Positions 29,900 to 37,828 of a stretch of DNA of 64,000 nucleotides are shown here, piece by piece. Source of the stretch: SpSt-333 sp040751955. GTDB lineage: Bacteria > Bacteroidota > Ignavibacteria > UBA10030 > UBA8401. A model generated the notes under the pieces. It was not told where the DNA came from. It saw only the letters and a list, made by a program, of their open reading frames with translations, and did no database searches. Positions within the stretch are counted from its first letter, which is position 1, and the number at the start of each line of letters is the position of its first letter. The stretch lies in the NCBI GenBank assembly GCA_040751955.1, contig JBFMFY010000010.1:1-64000 (forward strand). Reading direction: 5' to 3'. The translations under genes were made by a program, and so were the position numbers.

Positions 29900-31276
29900 A
29901 TGAAGAAATATCTGCTCAGTGTCTTGTTGTTGTTCACCCCAGTAATTGCCCAGCAAGCTATTCCACCGTTACGTCTCAATTATGATCTTGCCCGCTTCCG
30001 CGGTGATAATGAGCATCTGTATGTGGAAGTGTACTATTCCTTCGATGTTTCAGCGCTGAAGTTTATAAAGGAATCCGATGCCTATCGCGGTGAAACGGTT
30101 ATGAGCGTATCGTTCAAGAGATCGTCTGATGATTCGATTGTGGCTCGGCAGGCGTGGAGAATCCCATTTAGTGTCGCCGATACGACGATGCTTACAGGAT
30201 CACGTTCGTATGTCGATGTATTCGGATTTATGCTGAAGCCGGATATCTATCGTCTCTATATTGTTGTGCAGGACATTCATTCACCGGAGCGTAAAGACAG
30301 CGTTACGTTGGTTGCCAACCTGAAAGATTTTTCTGATAACACAATTGCACTCAGCGATGTAGAACTTGCATCGTCAATCATTCCGGCCGAACGAGACTCA
30401 GCAAATCGCTTTTACAAGAACACGTTCGAAGTAAAACCGAATCCGTCACGATTGTTCGGCGAACACCAGCCTGTACTGTTCTACTACCTTGAAGTGCACA
30501 ATCTTTTACGGAATCAATCCGAAAAATATTACACGAAAGCTGTGGTGACGAACGCGGTTGGGAAAGAGATCATTAATCATGAGAAAACGAGGAAGAGGGT
30601 CAACGATTCTAATGTGGAAGTGGGAATGGTAAAGGTACACACATTGCGCTCGGGAGTCTATACGTTTGCCTATAATGTCATCGATTCCGTCGATAATAGT
30701 ATCGTGACATCCGCCAAAAAATTTTTCGTGTATAATCCCTCTCTTCCGGTTGATACGCTCGTTTCGCCGCTTGGTGCAAGTGTTGATGCATCAGAGTATG
30801 CTGCCATGGGGGAAGCGGAACTCGATAAAGAATTTGAACAGTCGAGATATATCGCACTGCGCGATGAAACTGAGCGCTACACAAAGTTGAAAGGTGTTGA
30901 TGCAAAACGTAAAGCACTGTTCGAATTTTGGTCTTCACGGGACGAGGATAAAACGACACCAGTGAATGAGACCAAGATTGAATATTTCAACCGAATTTCG
31001 TTTGCCAACAATCAGTACAAAACCGGATTTCGTGAAGGATGGAAAACGGATCGGGGACGTGTCTATGTCATCTACGGCAAACCGGACGAGGTCGAACGCC
31101 ACGCCAATGAGACGGATGTGAAACCGTACGAAGTGTGGTACTATAATTCGATTCAGGGTGGAGTTCAATTTATTTTTGGGGACAGGACCGGATTTTCGGA
31201 CTATATCCTCCTTCACTCTACCCATCGGAACGAACTGCATGATGAACAATGGAGACGGCAAATAGAAGCAAATTAA
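29900..31276 (+). CDS. GWxTD domain-containing secreted protein
   Basis: A 458-aa exported protein with a signal peptide (KKYLLSVLLLFTPVIAQ). The middle is beta-rich and without a recognised fold. The C-terminal 100 residues are a GWxTD domain: NQYKTGFREGWKTDRGRVYVIYG, then KPDEVERH, KPYEVWYYNS and GGVQFIFGDRTGFSDY. GWxTD proteins are common in Ignavibacteria and related phyla and have no established function. An in-frame ATG at 29843 would add 19 residues ahead of the signal peptide, so ATG 29900 is chosen. It is the last gene of the glucan region, separated from pyrR by a 171-base leader, and may belong to either the glucan operon or stand alone. Confidence 0.85.
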   Translation: MKKYLLSVLLLFTPVIAQQAIPPLRLNYDLARFRGDNEHLYVEVYYSFDVSALKFIKESDAYRGETVMSVSFKRSSDDSIVARQAWRIPFSVADTTMLTGSRSYVDVFGFMLKPDIYRLYIVVQDIHSPERKDSVTLVANLKDFSDNTIALSDVELASSIIPAERDSANRFYKNTFEVKPNPSRLFGEHQPVLFYYLEVHNLLRNQSEKYYTKAVVTNAVGKEIINHEKTRKRVNDSNVEVGMVKVHTLRSGVYTFAYNVIDSVDNSIVTSAKKFFVYNPSLPVDTLVSPLGASVDASEYAAMGEAELDKEFEQSRYIALRDETERYTKLKGVDAKRKALFEFWSSRDEDKTTPVNETKIEYFNRISFANNQYKTGFREGWKTDRGRVYVIYGKPDEVERHANETDVKPYEVWYYNSIQGGVQFIFGDRTGFSDYILLHSTHRNELHDEQWRRQIEAN

Positions 31277-31350
31277 TATCGTCTGTCATAAAACGTGCTT
31301 GTGCAACAAAATTAATTTGAGTACTTTAAGCATAGTTTAGTCCACAGATT

Positions 31351-31381
31351 CCTTTAATTCTATCCCGAGAGATAGGAAAGG
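31351..31381 (+). promoter_or_regulatory. Predicted PyrR-binding RNA loop in the pyr leader
   Basis: In the leader RNA, CTATC (31360-31364) pairs with GATAG (31371-31375) around the hexaloop CCGAGA. CCTTT (31351-31355) pairs with AAAGG (31377-31381) below an asymmetric internal loop (4 bases against 1). The hexaloop fits CNGNGA and the core TCCCGAGAG fits UCCNGNGAG, the conserved part of the PyrR-binding loop known from Bacillus pyr attenuators. The lower stem covers the Shine-Dalgarno AAAGGAG (31377-31383) of a leader ORF. PyrR bound with UMP should therefore block leader translation; this mechanism is inferred. Confidence 0.75.
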
Positions 31382-31389
31382 AGAACAGA

Positions 31390-31458
31390 ATGAAGCAGTA
31401 CACATGTTGCACCTCCTTCTCGCTGCGAGAAATGGAGGTTTTTTTATATGCCTTCTAA
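31390..31458 (+). CDS. Putative pyr operon leader peptide (22 aa)
   Basis: A short ORF with start ATG 31390 and stop TAA 31456-31458, preceded by the strong ribosome site AAAGGAG at a spacing of 6. It runs through both arms of the attenuator hairpin (31411-31439) and overlaps the pyrR start at 31448 in another frame. A ribosome translating it would cover the terminator and deliver itself to the pyrR start. The encoded peptide (MKQYTCCTSFSLREMEVFLY plus AF) looks unconserved, so the act of translation is probably what matters. Expression is not shown by sequence alone. Confidence 0.6.
   Translation: MKQYTCCTSFSLREMEVFLYAF
31411..31445 (+). terminator. Attenuator terminator of the pyr operon
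   Basis: ACCTCCTTCTCG (31411-31422) and CGAGAA/GGAGGT (31426-31431, 31434-31439) form a 12-pair stem with a 2-base bulge and a 3-base loop, followed by seven Ts (31439-31445). It stands 2 bases before the pyrR start codon, and its 3' arm contains the pyrR ribosome site GGAGG (31434-31438). Closing the hairpin would thus stop transcription and hide that site. AAGGAG (31378-31383) can pair with CTCCTT (31413-31418) as a weak antiterminator. Confidence 0.85.
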
Positions 31459-31996
31459 ACAAACCCTGATCGATGCCAAGGGGTTTGCCCGCACCGTCAA
31501 CCGATTAGCGCATGAGATCATCGAGCGGAATAAAGGTGCCGAAACAATCGGCATCGTCGGTATCCGCACGCGCGGCGACTACCTTGCTCACCGCATTGCC
31601 CACAAGATCTCATTGATGGAAAATATTTCTGTCCCCATCGGCAGTCTCGACATCACCTTGTACCGTGATGATCTGCGGGGCAAAATCAACCAGCCGCAAC
31701 TGAAGACAACAGATATTCTCTACGATGTGCATGGCAAGAATATCATTCTCGTTGACGACGTTCTCTTCACCGGACGCACTGTACGATCTGCATTGAATGC
31801 ACTCATGGATATCGGCAGGCCAGCGTCGATCCAGCTTGCAGTGTTTGTTGATCGCGGACATCGCCAACTCCCCATCAAAGCGGATTTCATCGGTAAGAGT
31901 ATCCCGACTTCGTTCAATCAACAAGTGCAGGTGTTGATGACGGAAATTGACGGAGAAGATGCAGTCTGTTTGCTGCAGGAAGGAGGGAACGACTGA
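31448..31996 (+). CDS. pyrR: Bifunctional pyr operon regulator / uracil phosphoribosyltransferase PyrR
   Basis: A 182-aa type I phosphoribosyltransferase that binds UMP/UTP and pyr leader RNA and may also make UMP from uracil and PRPP. The PRPP loop is IILVDDVLFTGRTVRSAL (about residues 98-115), and the N-terminal part has the PyrR-type GIRTRGDYLAHRI. Length and motif order match PyrR of Bacillus. It is the first gene of a pyrR-pyrB-pyrC operon; its TGA overlaps the pyrB ATG by one base (31996). A matching PyrR-binding loop and attenuator lie directly upstream, so autoregulation is likely. Confidence 0.95.
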   Translation: MPSKQTLIDAKGFARTVNRLAHEIIERNKGAETIGIVGIRTRGDYLAHRIAHKISLMENISVPIGSLDITLYRDDLRGKINQPQLKTTDILYDVHGKNIILVDDVLFTGRTVRSALNALMDIGRPASIQLAVFVDRGHRQLPIKADFIGKSIPTSFNQQVQVLMTEIDGEDAVCLLQEGGND

Positions 31997-32916
31997 TGGG
32001 ACTGAAAAGCAGACATCTGCTGGGACTTCAAGATATTCCCAAGGAAGATATTCAATTGATACTCGATACAGCAGTATCGTTCAAAGAGATCATCAATCGA
32101 CCGATAAAAAAAGTGCCGACGCTGCAAGGAAAGACGATCGTCAATCTCTTCTTCGAGAACTCAACCCGCACGCGCACATCGTTTGAACTTGCGGAACGGC
32201 GTTTATCGGCTGATGTTGTCAGTTTTGCAACATCAACATCAAGTGTTACAAAAGGGGAAACCCTGAAAGATACGGCGCGAAACATCGAGGCAATGAAGAT
32301 TGACATGGTCGTCTTGCGTCACAATGCTGCCGGGTCGGCTCATTTTCTTTCGCGCATCATCGATGCCAATATCATCAATGCCGGAGACGGGCAGCACGAA
32401 CACCCGACACAGGGATTGCTTGACATGTACAGCTTACGCGAGAAGTTCGGAAGATTGGAAGGGCTGCACATCTGCATCGTTGGAGACATTCTTCACAGCC
32501 GCGTTGCGCGCTCAAATATTTTTGGATTGCAGACAATGGGAGCGAAAGTCTCCGTGTGCGGTCCGGCAACGCTGCTGCCGCGGGATGTTGAGAAACTTGG
32601 TGTGGATGTCTATTATCATCTGGATGATGTGCTTCCTAAGGTCGATGCGCTGAATGTGCTGCGCATTCAGTTGGAACGGGAAGCGGGCGGGTATTTCCCG
32701 ACTCTTCGTGAATTCCACCGCTTCTTCGGCGTCACAAAAGAAAGGCTGGATAAGATTGGAAAACCGATTGCGATCCTGCATCCCGGACCGATCAATCGTG
32801 ATGTTGAACTTTCGGCGGATGTTGCCGACGGTCCGAATTCACTGATCCTTGAACAAGTGCAGAACGGCGTTGCAATCCGCATGGCGATTCTGTATCTGCT
32901 CGGGACACAAAATTAA
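31996..32916 (+). CDS. pyrB: Aspartate carbamoyltransferase catalytic subunit
   Basis: A 306-aa enzyme that condenses carbamoyl phosphate and aspartate to carbamoyl aspartate, the second step of pyrimidine synthesis. The carbamoyl phosphate site FENSTRTRTSFE is at about residues 53-64, the HPTQGLLD motif near residue 136, and ILHPGPINRDVE near residue 259, all intact. Length is normal for the catalytic chain. No pyrI regulatory chain is present next to it, as in other pyrR-controlled operons. The start overlaps the pyrR stop by one base, so translation is coupled. A long hairpin lies between this gene and pyrC. Confidence 0.96.
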   Translation: MGLKSRHLLGLQDIPKEDIQLILDTAVSFKEIINRPIKKVPTLQGKTIVNLFFENSTRTRTSFELAERRLSADVVSFATSTSSVTKGETLKDTARNIEAMKIDMVVLRHNAAGSAHFLSRIIDANIINAGDGQHEHPTQGLLDMYSLREKFGRLEGLHICIVGDILHSRVARSNIFGLQTMGAKVSVCGPATLLPRDVEKLGVDVYYHLDDVLPKVDALNVLRIQLEREAGGYFPTLREFHRFFGVTKERLDKIGKPIAILHPGPINRDVELSADVADGPNSLILEQVQNGVAIRMAILYLLGTQN

Positions 32917-32922
32917 AGTACC

Positions 32923-32950
32923 GGCGGGTCGGCATTAATGCCGACTTGCC
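32923..32950 (+). other. Intercistronic hairpin between pyrB and pyrC
   Basis: GTCGGCATTAATGCCGAC (32928-32945) is a perfect 18-base palindrome. In RNA the stem can extend to 13 pairs with two G-U wobbles (32923-32935 with 32938-32950). There is no T-run after it; the pyrC ribosome site AAAGGAAG starts one base further. It could stabilise the upstream message or tune pyrC translation, but no function is proven. Confidence 0.6.
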
Positions 32951-32961
32951 AAAGGAAGAGT

Positions 32962-34245
32962 ATGTCAGAAAAAATATTATTGCAGCAGGGTAGATTGATC
33001 GATCCGAAAACGAACCGCGACGACATTGTGGATATACTTGTCGTTAACGGAACAATTGAATCAATAAAGCAATCGATCTCTCCGCAGAACGATTACAAAG
33101 TTGTGAATCTAAAAAACAAGATTGTTGCACCCGGTTTCATCGATATCCATGTCCATCTCCGAGAACCGGGCTATGAACATAAAGAGACCATCGAAACAGG
33201 GACTCGCTCTGCAGCGTACGGAGGATTCACTGCCGTTTGCTGCATGCCGAATACAAACCCAGCTATTGATGACGAATCTCTCGTGACATTCGTGCAGATG
33301 CAGGCGAAACGGGTGAACGGTGGTATCGTTGATGTCTTTCCCATTGCGTCAGTCAGCAAAGGGAGGGAAGGAAAAACACTTGCACCCATCGCGGAACTCG
33401 TTGGTGCCGGCGCCGTTGGGTTGAGCGACGACGGTGCACCGGTCTTCGACGCAAAAGTAATGCGGCGCGCGCTGGAGTATGCCAAGATGTACAATGTTCC
33501 CGTTATGCAGCATTGCGAAATTCCCGAACTGGCGCACGGCGGAGTGATGAACGAGGGAAAGGTCTCAACCGAGCTTGGTCTGCCGGGCATACCGTGTGTG
33601 GCTGAAGAAATAATGATCGCCCGCGATCTGATTCTTGCCGCATACACACATTCACGCTATCACGTCTGTCATATGAGTACGGCATACTCAGTTGAACTCG
33701 TACGACAGGGAAAAGAGGATGGAGTGCAGGTGACGTGCGAAGTCACACCGCACCATTTTACCGTGACGGATGAGATTGTCCGCTCGTATGACACGAACAC
33801 GAAAATGAATCCTCCGCTCCGGACGCAGGAAGACATAGATGCAATCAAAGAGGGATTGAAAGACGGAACGATAGATGTCATTGCAACCGATCACGCGCCG
33901 CATTCGCTCGATGAAAAAGAGGTCGATTACATTCAAGCACCGTTCGGTATTGTCGGTCTCGAAACCGCCATTGGTCTTACGATCACAGAATTGGTCGATC
34001 AAAATTTTCTCACACTCACGCAGATGATCGAGAAATTATCAACCAATCCAAGGCGGATCATCGGGAAGGAGATCGAAGTGAAGGAGGGGGAACGAGCCAA
34101 TTTTACATTCTTTGATCCAGTACTTGAATGGAAGGTCGAAACCGCTGCATTCAAATCGAAATCGAAGAACTCTCCATTTAATGGAAGGGTGCTCAGAGGA
34201 AAGGCAATCGGGATTTTCAATAACGGTACTCTGTTGCTGTATTAA
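32962..34245 (+). CDS. pyrC: Dihydroorotase
   Basis: A 427-aa class I dihydroorotase that closes carbamoyl aspartate to dihydroorotate. The metal site DIHVHLREPG (about residues 58-67) follows the APGFID strand. Further ligand regions are QHCEIPE, HVCHMS and the late catalytic ATDHAPHS. GMGYEH-type binding residues (GYEHKET) are present. ATG 32962 follows the ribosome site AAAGGAAGAG; an in-frame ATG at 32938 lies inside the intercistronic palindrome and would add an unlikely 8 residues. It is the third gene of the pyr operon. The remaining pyr genes (carAB, pyrD, pyrE, pyrF) are not in the window. Confidence 0.95.
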   Translation: MSEKILLQQGRLIDPKTNRDDIVDILVVNGTIESIKQSISPQNDYKVVNLKNKIVAPGFIDIHVHLREPGYEHKETIETGTRSAAYGGFTAVCCMPNTNPAIDDESLVTFVQMQAKRVNGGIVDVFPIASVSKGREGKTLAPIAELVGAGAVGLSDDGAPVFDAKVMRRALEYAKMYNVPVMQHCEIPELAHGGVMNEGKVSTELGLPGIPCVAEEIMIARDLILAAYTHSRYHVCHMSTAYSVELVRQGKEDGVQVTCEVTPHHFTVTDEIVRSYDTNTKMNPPLRTQEDIDAIKEGLKDGTIDVIATDHAPHSLDEKEVDYIQAPFGIVGLETAIGLTITELVDQNFLTLTQMIEKLSTNPRRIIGKEIEVKEGERANFTFFDPVLEWKVETAAFKSKSKNSPFNGRVLRGKAIGIFNNGTLLLY

Positions 34246-34292
34246 ATTCCATTGAAAACCTGCCGCAAGGTAATCATCCACCGCCGGTTATT

Positions 34293-35012
34293 ATGAAGAT
34301 TGTCCGTTCAAACATATTCGAACGCTATTCTGAACTTCTTTTCGGTATGAGCACCCGCAGCGGTGCTGCACTCGATATGAACATGAGTTTTAATGTTGGC
34401 GACGATCCGCTTCATGTCGCGGAGAACAGAAAGAAATTTTTTTCTGCGCTTGGGATTGACGGAGACCGGGTTGCATTTCCGCTGCAGGAACACACCAGCG
34501 TTGTTCAAGTTTGTACAGTACCTGCTCAACATCCGCATTGCGATGCATTAGTGACAAATGCAAAGAATACATTCCTTGCTGTGAGCATTGCAGATTGTAC
34601 ACCGGTGATGCTGTATGATCCGAAGAAAAAAGTTGTCGCCGGCATTCACGCCGGATGGAGAGGAACGTCAACGAAGATTGTTGAGAATGCTGTTCGCTTG
34701 ATGAGGGATCAGTACGAAGTCGATCCTGCAAACATTATCGCATTCATAGGTCCTTCGGCAGGAGGATGTTGCTACGAAGTGGGAAAAGAAGTGGCGGAAC
34801 TATTTCCTCCGGAATGTACCACAGAAAAAGGGAGTGGAAAATTTTTTCTTGATGTCAAGAAGGCAAATCGCCTTCAACTTCTTGCAAATGGAGTGCAGGA
34901 ATCACATATTGAAGTGCATCCGGATTGTTCCATTCACAATCAACTGTACCATTCTTACAGAAGAGATGGAACGAATTCAGGGCGGATGCTTGCAATCATA
35001 GGAATAGAATAA
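34293..35012 (+). CDS. pgeF: Peptidoglycan editing factor PgeF / YfiH-family (multicopper-oxidase-like fold)
   Basis: A 239-aa protein of the YfiH/YlmD/LACC1 family. The family signature is clear: SIADCTPVMLYDP, then VAGIHAGWRGTSTKIV with a metal-binding His, IGPSAGGCCYEVG with the conserved Cys, and the C-terminal YHSYRRDGTNSGRMLAIIG. Members have been described as purine nucleoside phosphorylase/adenosine deaminase-like enzymes and as factors removing wrong residues from peptidoglycan precursors. Its start lies 47 bases after pyrC and it ends 18 bases before glmS, a cell-wall precursor gene. That position fits either role. Older names such as laccase or polyphenol oxidase are probably misleading. 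Confidence 0.9.
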   Translation: MKIVRSNIFERYSELLFGMSTRSGAALDMNMSFNVGDDPLHVAENRKKFFSALGIDGDRVAFPLQEHTSVVQVCTVPAQHPHCDALVTNAKNTFLAVSIADCTPVMLYDPKKKVVAGIHAGWRGTSTKIVENAVRLMRDQYEVDPANIIAFIGPSAGGCCYEVGKEVAELFPPECTTEKGSGKFFLDVKKANRLQLLANGVQESHIEVHPDCSIHNQLYHSYRRDGTNSGRMLAIIGIE

Positions 35013-35030
35013 TAAGGAGAATGCTGCCGA

Positions 35031-36866
35031 ATGTGCGGAATAGTCGGATATATCGGTTCAAAAAATTCGCTGCCGATGCTCATTGATGGTTTAAAACGTC
35101 TTGAGTACCGCGGGTACGATTCAGCGGGGGTTGCGATCATACACGATTCAATCCTTCGTATACAAAAGAAGGTTGGGAAAGTGACTGAACTGGAAAAAGC
35201 TGCCTCAGCGGATCAATACAGTGGCACGATCGGTATCGGTCATACCCGATGGGCAACGCACGGTGAACCGAGCGATATCAATGCACATCCGCATGTCAGC
35301 CACGACGGCACGATTGCGATGATCCACAACGGAATTATAGAAAATTATCAATCGATCCGTGCAACTTTAGAAAAACTCGGATACAAATTTTCTTCTGCAA
35401 CCGATACGGAGGCGCTGGTTCATTTGATACAAGAGATGAAAAAGGTCTCCGGGGATCTTGAAACCGCCGTGCGCCTCGCGCTGCGCCAGGTTGACGGTAC
35501 ATACGGTATCGCCGTCGTTTCTTCTCAGGAACCGGACAAGATCATTGTCGCAAGAAAAGGGAGTCCGCTCATCATCGGTGTCGGCGAGGGTGAACATTTT
35601 GTCACATCGGATGCATCCGCAATCGTTCCCTACACACGGCATGTCGTCTATCTTGAAGACGGTGAGATCGCCGTGTTGTCAAAGAATAAATTCGAGACAA
35701 AGACGATCGACAATGTTGATATTGTGAAGCAGGTAGAAAAGATCACGTTCGATATCGACCAGATCGAAAAAGGGGGATATGATCATTTCATGTTGAAGGA
35801 GATCATGGAGCAGCCGGAGACCTTGCGAAATGCCATGCGAGGCAGAGTGCTTCTCGACGAGGGAAATGCAAAGCTGAGCGGGCTGCGTGATGTGATGCTT
35901 TTGCTTGAGAATGCACAACGAATGATTGTCACCGCTTGCGGGACTTCATGGCATGCCGGTTTGGTTGGCGAATATATGATGGAGCAGTACGCCAAAGTCC
36001 CTGTTGAAGTTGAGTACGCATCGGAGTTCAGGTACCGCAATCCCATTATTAAACCGAACGATGTGCTTTTTTTGGTCAGCCAAAGCGGTGAGACTGCCGA
36101 TACGCTTGCAGCGCTGCGTGAGGGGAAGAAGAAAGGAGCTTCAGTTCTTGGAATCTGCAATGTCGTCGGCAGTACGATTGCACGTGAAAGCCACGGAGGA
36201 GTGTACATTCACGCAGGACCCGAGATCGGCGTCGCCTCTACCAAGGCGTTCACTTCACAGCTTATTGTCTTTTCCTTGATCACGATTCTCATAGCGCGTC
36301 AACGGGGTGCAATCACAGCAGATCAGGCAAAAGGGATTTGCAAGGAATTGCTTGCGCTGCCCGATAAAGTACAAACGATGTTGAAAAATACTTCTGAAGT
36401 TGAACGGATCGCTGAGGAGTTTAAGAGTACGGCAAACTTTCTCTATCTCGGTCGCGGGTACAATTTTCCAGTAGCATTGGAAGGAGCGTTGAAGCTGAAA
36501 GAAATTTCGTACATCCATGCTGAAGGATATCCCGCAGCAGAAATGAAACATGGTCCCATTGCTTTGATCGATAAGAACATGCCTGTGGTTGTCATCGCGA
36601 CAAAAGACAGCACGTACGACAAGGTTATATCGAATATTCAGGAAGTGAAAGCGCGGAAAGGAAGGATCATCGCCATCGCAAATGATGATGACAAACAGAT
36701 TCATTCCCTTGCCGATTATGTAATCACAGTGCCGCAAACGGCGGATATGCTATCGCCGATCGTGAATGTGATACCGCTGCAATTGCTGGCATATTACATT
36801 GCGGTGAAGCGCGGATGCAATGTCGATCAGCCGAGGAACCTAGCAAAAAGCGTCACAGTAGAATAA
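35031..36866 (+). CDS. glmS: Glutamine--fructose-6-phosphate aminotransferase (isomerizing)
   Basis: A 611-aa enzyme that makes glucosamine-6-phosphate from fructose-6-phosphate and glutamine, the entry to peptidoglycan and lipopolysaccharide amino sugars. The N-terminal Ntn-hydrolase domain begins MCGIVGYIG with Cys2 as nucleophile and includes GHTRWATHG. Two SIS domains follow (about 285-425 and 455-600), with VSQSGETADT, TKAFTSQL and the C-terminal DQPRNLAKSVTVE that closes the active site. Full length and intact. The start at 35031 is fixed by the catalytic Cys at position 2. No glmS ribozyme-like leader can be fitted into the 18 bases upstream. Confidence 0.97.
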   Translation: MCGIVGYIGSKNSLPMLIDGLKRLEYRGYDSAGVAIIHDSILRIQKKVGKVTELEKAASADQYSGTIGIGHTRWATHGEPSDINAHPHVSHDGTIAMIHNGIIENYQSIRATLEKLGYKFSSATDTEALVHLIQEMKKVSGDLETAVRLALRQVDGTYGIAVVSSQEPDKIIVARKGSPLIIGVGEGEHFVTSDASAIVPYTRHVVYLEDGEIAVLSKNKFETKTIDNVDIVKQVEKITFDIDQIEKGGYDHFMLKEIMEQPETLRNAMRGRVLLDEGNAKLSGLRDVMLLLENAQRMIVTACGTSWHAGLVGEYMMEQYAKVPVEVEYASEFRYRNPIIKPNDVLFLVSQSGETADTLAALREGKKKGASVLGICNVVGSTIARESHGGVYIHAGPEIGVASTKAFTSQLIVFSLITILIARQRGAITADQAKGICKELLALPDKVQTMLKNTSEVERIAEEFKSTANFLYLGRGYNFPVALEGALKLKEISYIHAEGYPAAEMKHGPIALIDKNMPVVVIATKDSTYDKVISNIQEVKARKGRIIAIANDDDKQIHSLADYVITVPQTADMLSPIVNVIPLQLLAYYIAVKRGCNVDQPRNLAKSVTVE

Positions 36867-36938
36867 TCCGGGATTGTTTGATTTTATAGTGGAAAACTTT
36901 GTATTTTCCTATCCACATTACTATTGCGAGGAAACAAC

Positions 36939-37769
36939 GTGTCAGTAGATTATCGATTCAAAAAAACAGATTGGGCTCTTGTGCTCGGCGCTTCCAGCGG
37001 TTTCGGCGGTGCAACAGCTGTTGAACTTGCAACGCACGGCATGAATATTTGCGGCGTTCATTTTGACCGTGCTGCGACAATACCGAATGCGGAAAAGGTA
37101 AAGAGCGACTGTGAAGCACAAGGGGTGAAGGTGCTTTTTTTCAACATCAACGCTTCGGATGCAGAAAAGCGCAAAGAAGTGATTGACGCCCTCCGAAAGG
37201 AATTCACACCGGAATCGAATCTTCGGGTGTTAATGCATTCGCTTGCGTTCGGTTCATTGAAGCCTTTTATTGCAAAAGATCCGAAAAATCAGTTGACGCA
37301 GGCACAAATTGAAATGACGATGGACGTGATGGCGAACGCTCTTGTCTATTGGACGCAGGCGGCATTCAATGCGGGTTTGATGAAACAAGGAGCGCGTATT
37401 TTTACGATGACAAGTTCCGGCGGTCATTCGCAATTTCCTGATTACGGTGCAGTTTCAGCGGCAAAGGCGGCGTCGGAATCGTACATCCGTCAGCTGGCGC
37501 TGGAACTTGGTCCGTACGGCATTACTGCCAATGCGATTATGGCGGGAGTAACGGATACCGCAGCGCTGCGAAAAATACCAGGCAATGAACGAATGATCAA
37601 TATTGCAAAATCAAAGAATCCGTCGCTTCGATTGACAACGCCTGATGCCGTCGCGAAAGCAATTTCATTGCTTGCGCATGACAATGCATATTTTATTTCA
37701 GGAAATACCATCGGTGTGGATGGCGGAGAAGATGTCGTCGAGTTCATCGGCGAAAACCCGACTCCGTAA
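36939..37769 (+). CDS. Enoyl-ACP-reductase-like short-chain dehydrogenase
   Basis: A 276-aa SDR. The N-terminal cofactor region is WALVLGASSGFGGATAVEL, close to the classic GxxxGxG fingerprint rather than the divergent FabI form. The catalytic residues have Y-x6-K spacing (DYGAVSAAKAASES), the hallmark of FabI/FabL-type enoyl-ACP reductases and not the Y-x3-K of ordinary SDRs. The C-terminus has the GNTIGVDGGEDV motif. A role in the last step of fatty acid elongation is likely, but a related NADPH-dependent SDR cannot be excluded. GTG 36939 has AGGA at 36929-36932; TTG 36924 would place the ribosome site inside the gene. An intrinsic terminator follows at 37794. Confidence 0.78.
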   Translation: MSVDYRFKKTDWALVLGASSGFGGATAVELATHGMNICGVHFDRAATIPNAEKVKSDCEAQGVKVLFFNINASDAEKRKEVIDALRKEFTPESNLRVLMHSLAFGSLKPFIAKDPKNQLTQAQIEMTMDVMANALVYWTQAAFNAGLMKQGARIFTMTSSGGHSQFPDYGAVSAAKAASESYIRQLALELGPYGITANAIMAGVTDTAALRKIPGNERMINIAKSKNPSLRLTTPDAVAKAISLLAHDNAYFISGNTIGVDGGEDVVEFIGENPTP

Positions 37770-37793
37770 ACTTCCGTTGATATTCATCCTTTC

Positions 37794-37825
37794 ATACCGC
37801 CGGCAAAGGCGGTATTTTTATTTTT
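37794..37825 (+). terminator. Intrinsic terminator after the SDR gene
   Basis: ATACCGCC (37794-37801) and GGCGGTAT (37808-37815) form a perfect 8-pair stem with a GGCAAA loop, followed by the tract TTTTTATTTTT. It lies 24 bases past the stop and 4 bases ahead of the arfB start. Confidence 0.85.
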
Positions 37826-37828
37826 ACA

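Noticed and set aside
31261..31350. Search for a tRNA or another riboswitch in the pyrR upstream region.
   Set aside because: No cloverleaf or known aptamer core is seen; only the PyrR-type loop and the attenuator are supported.
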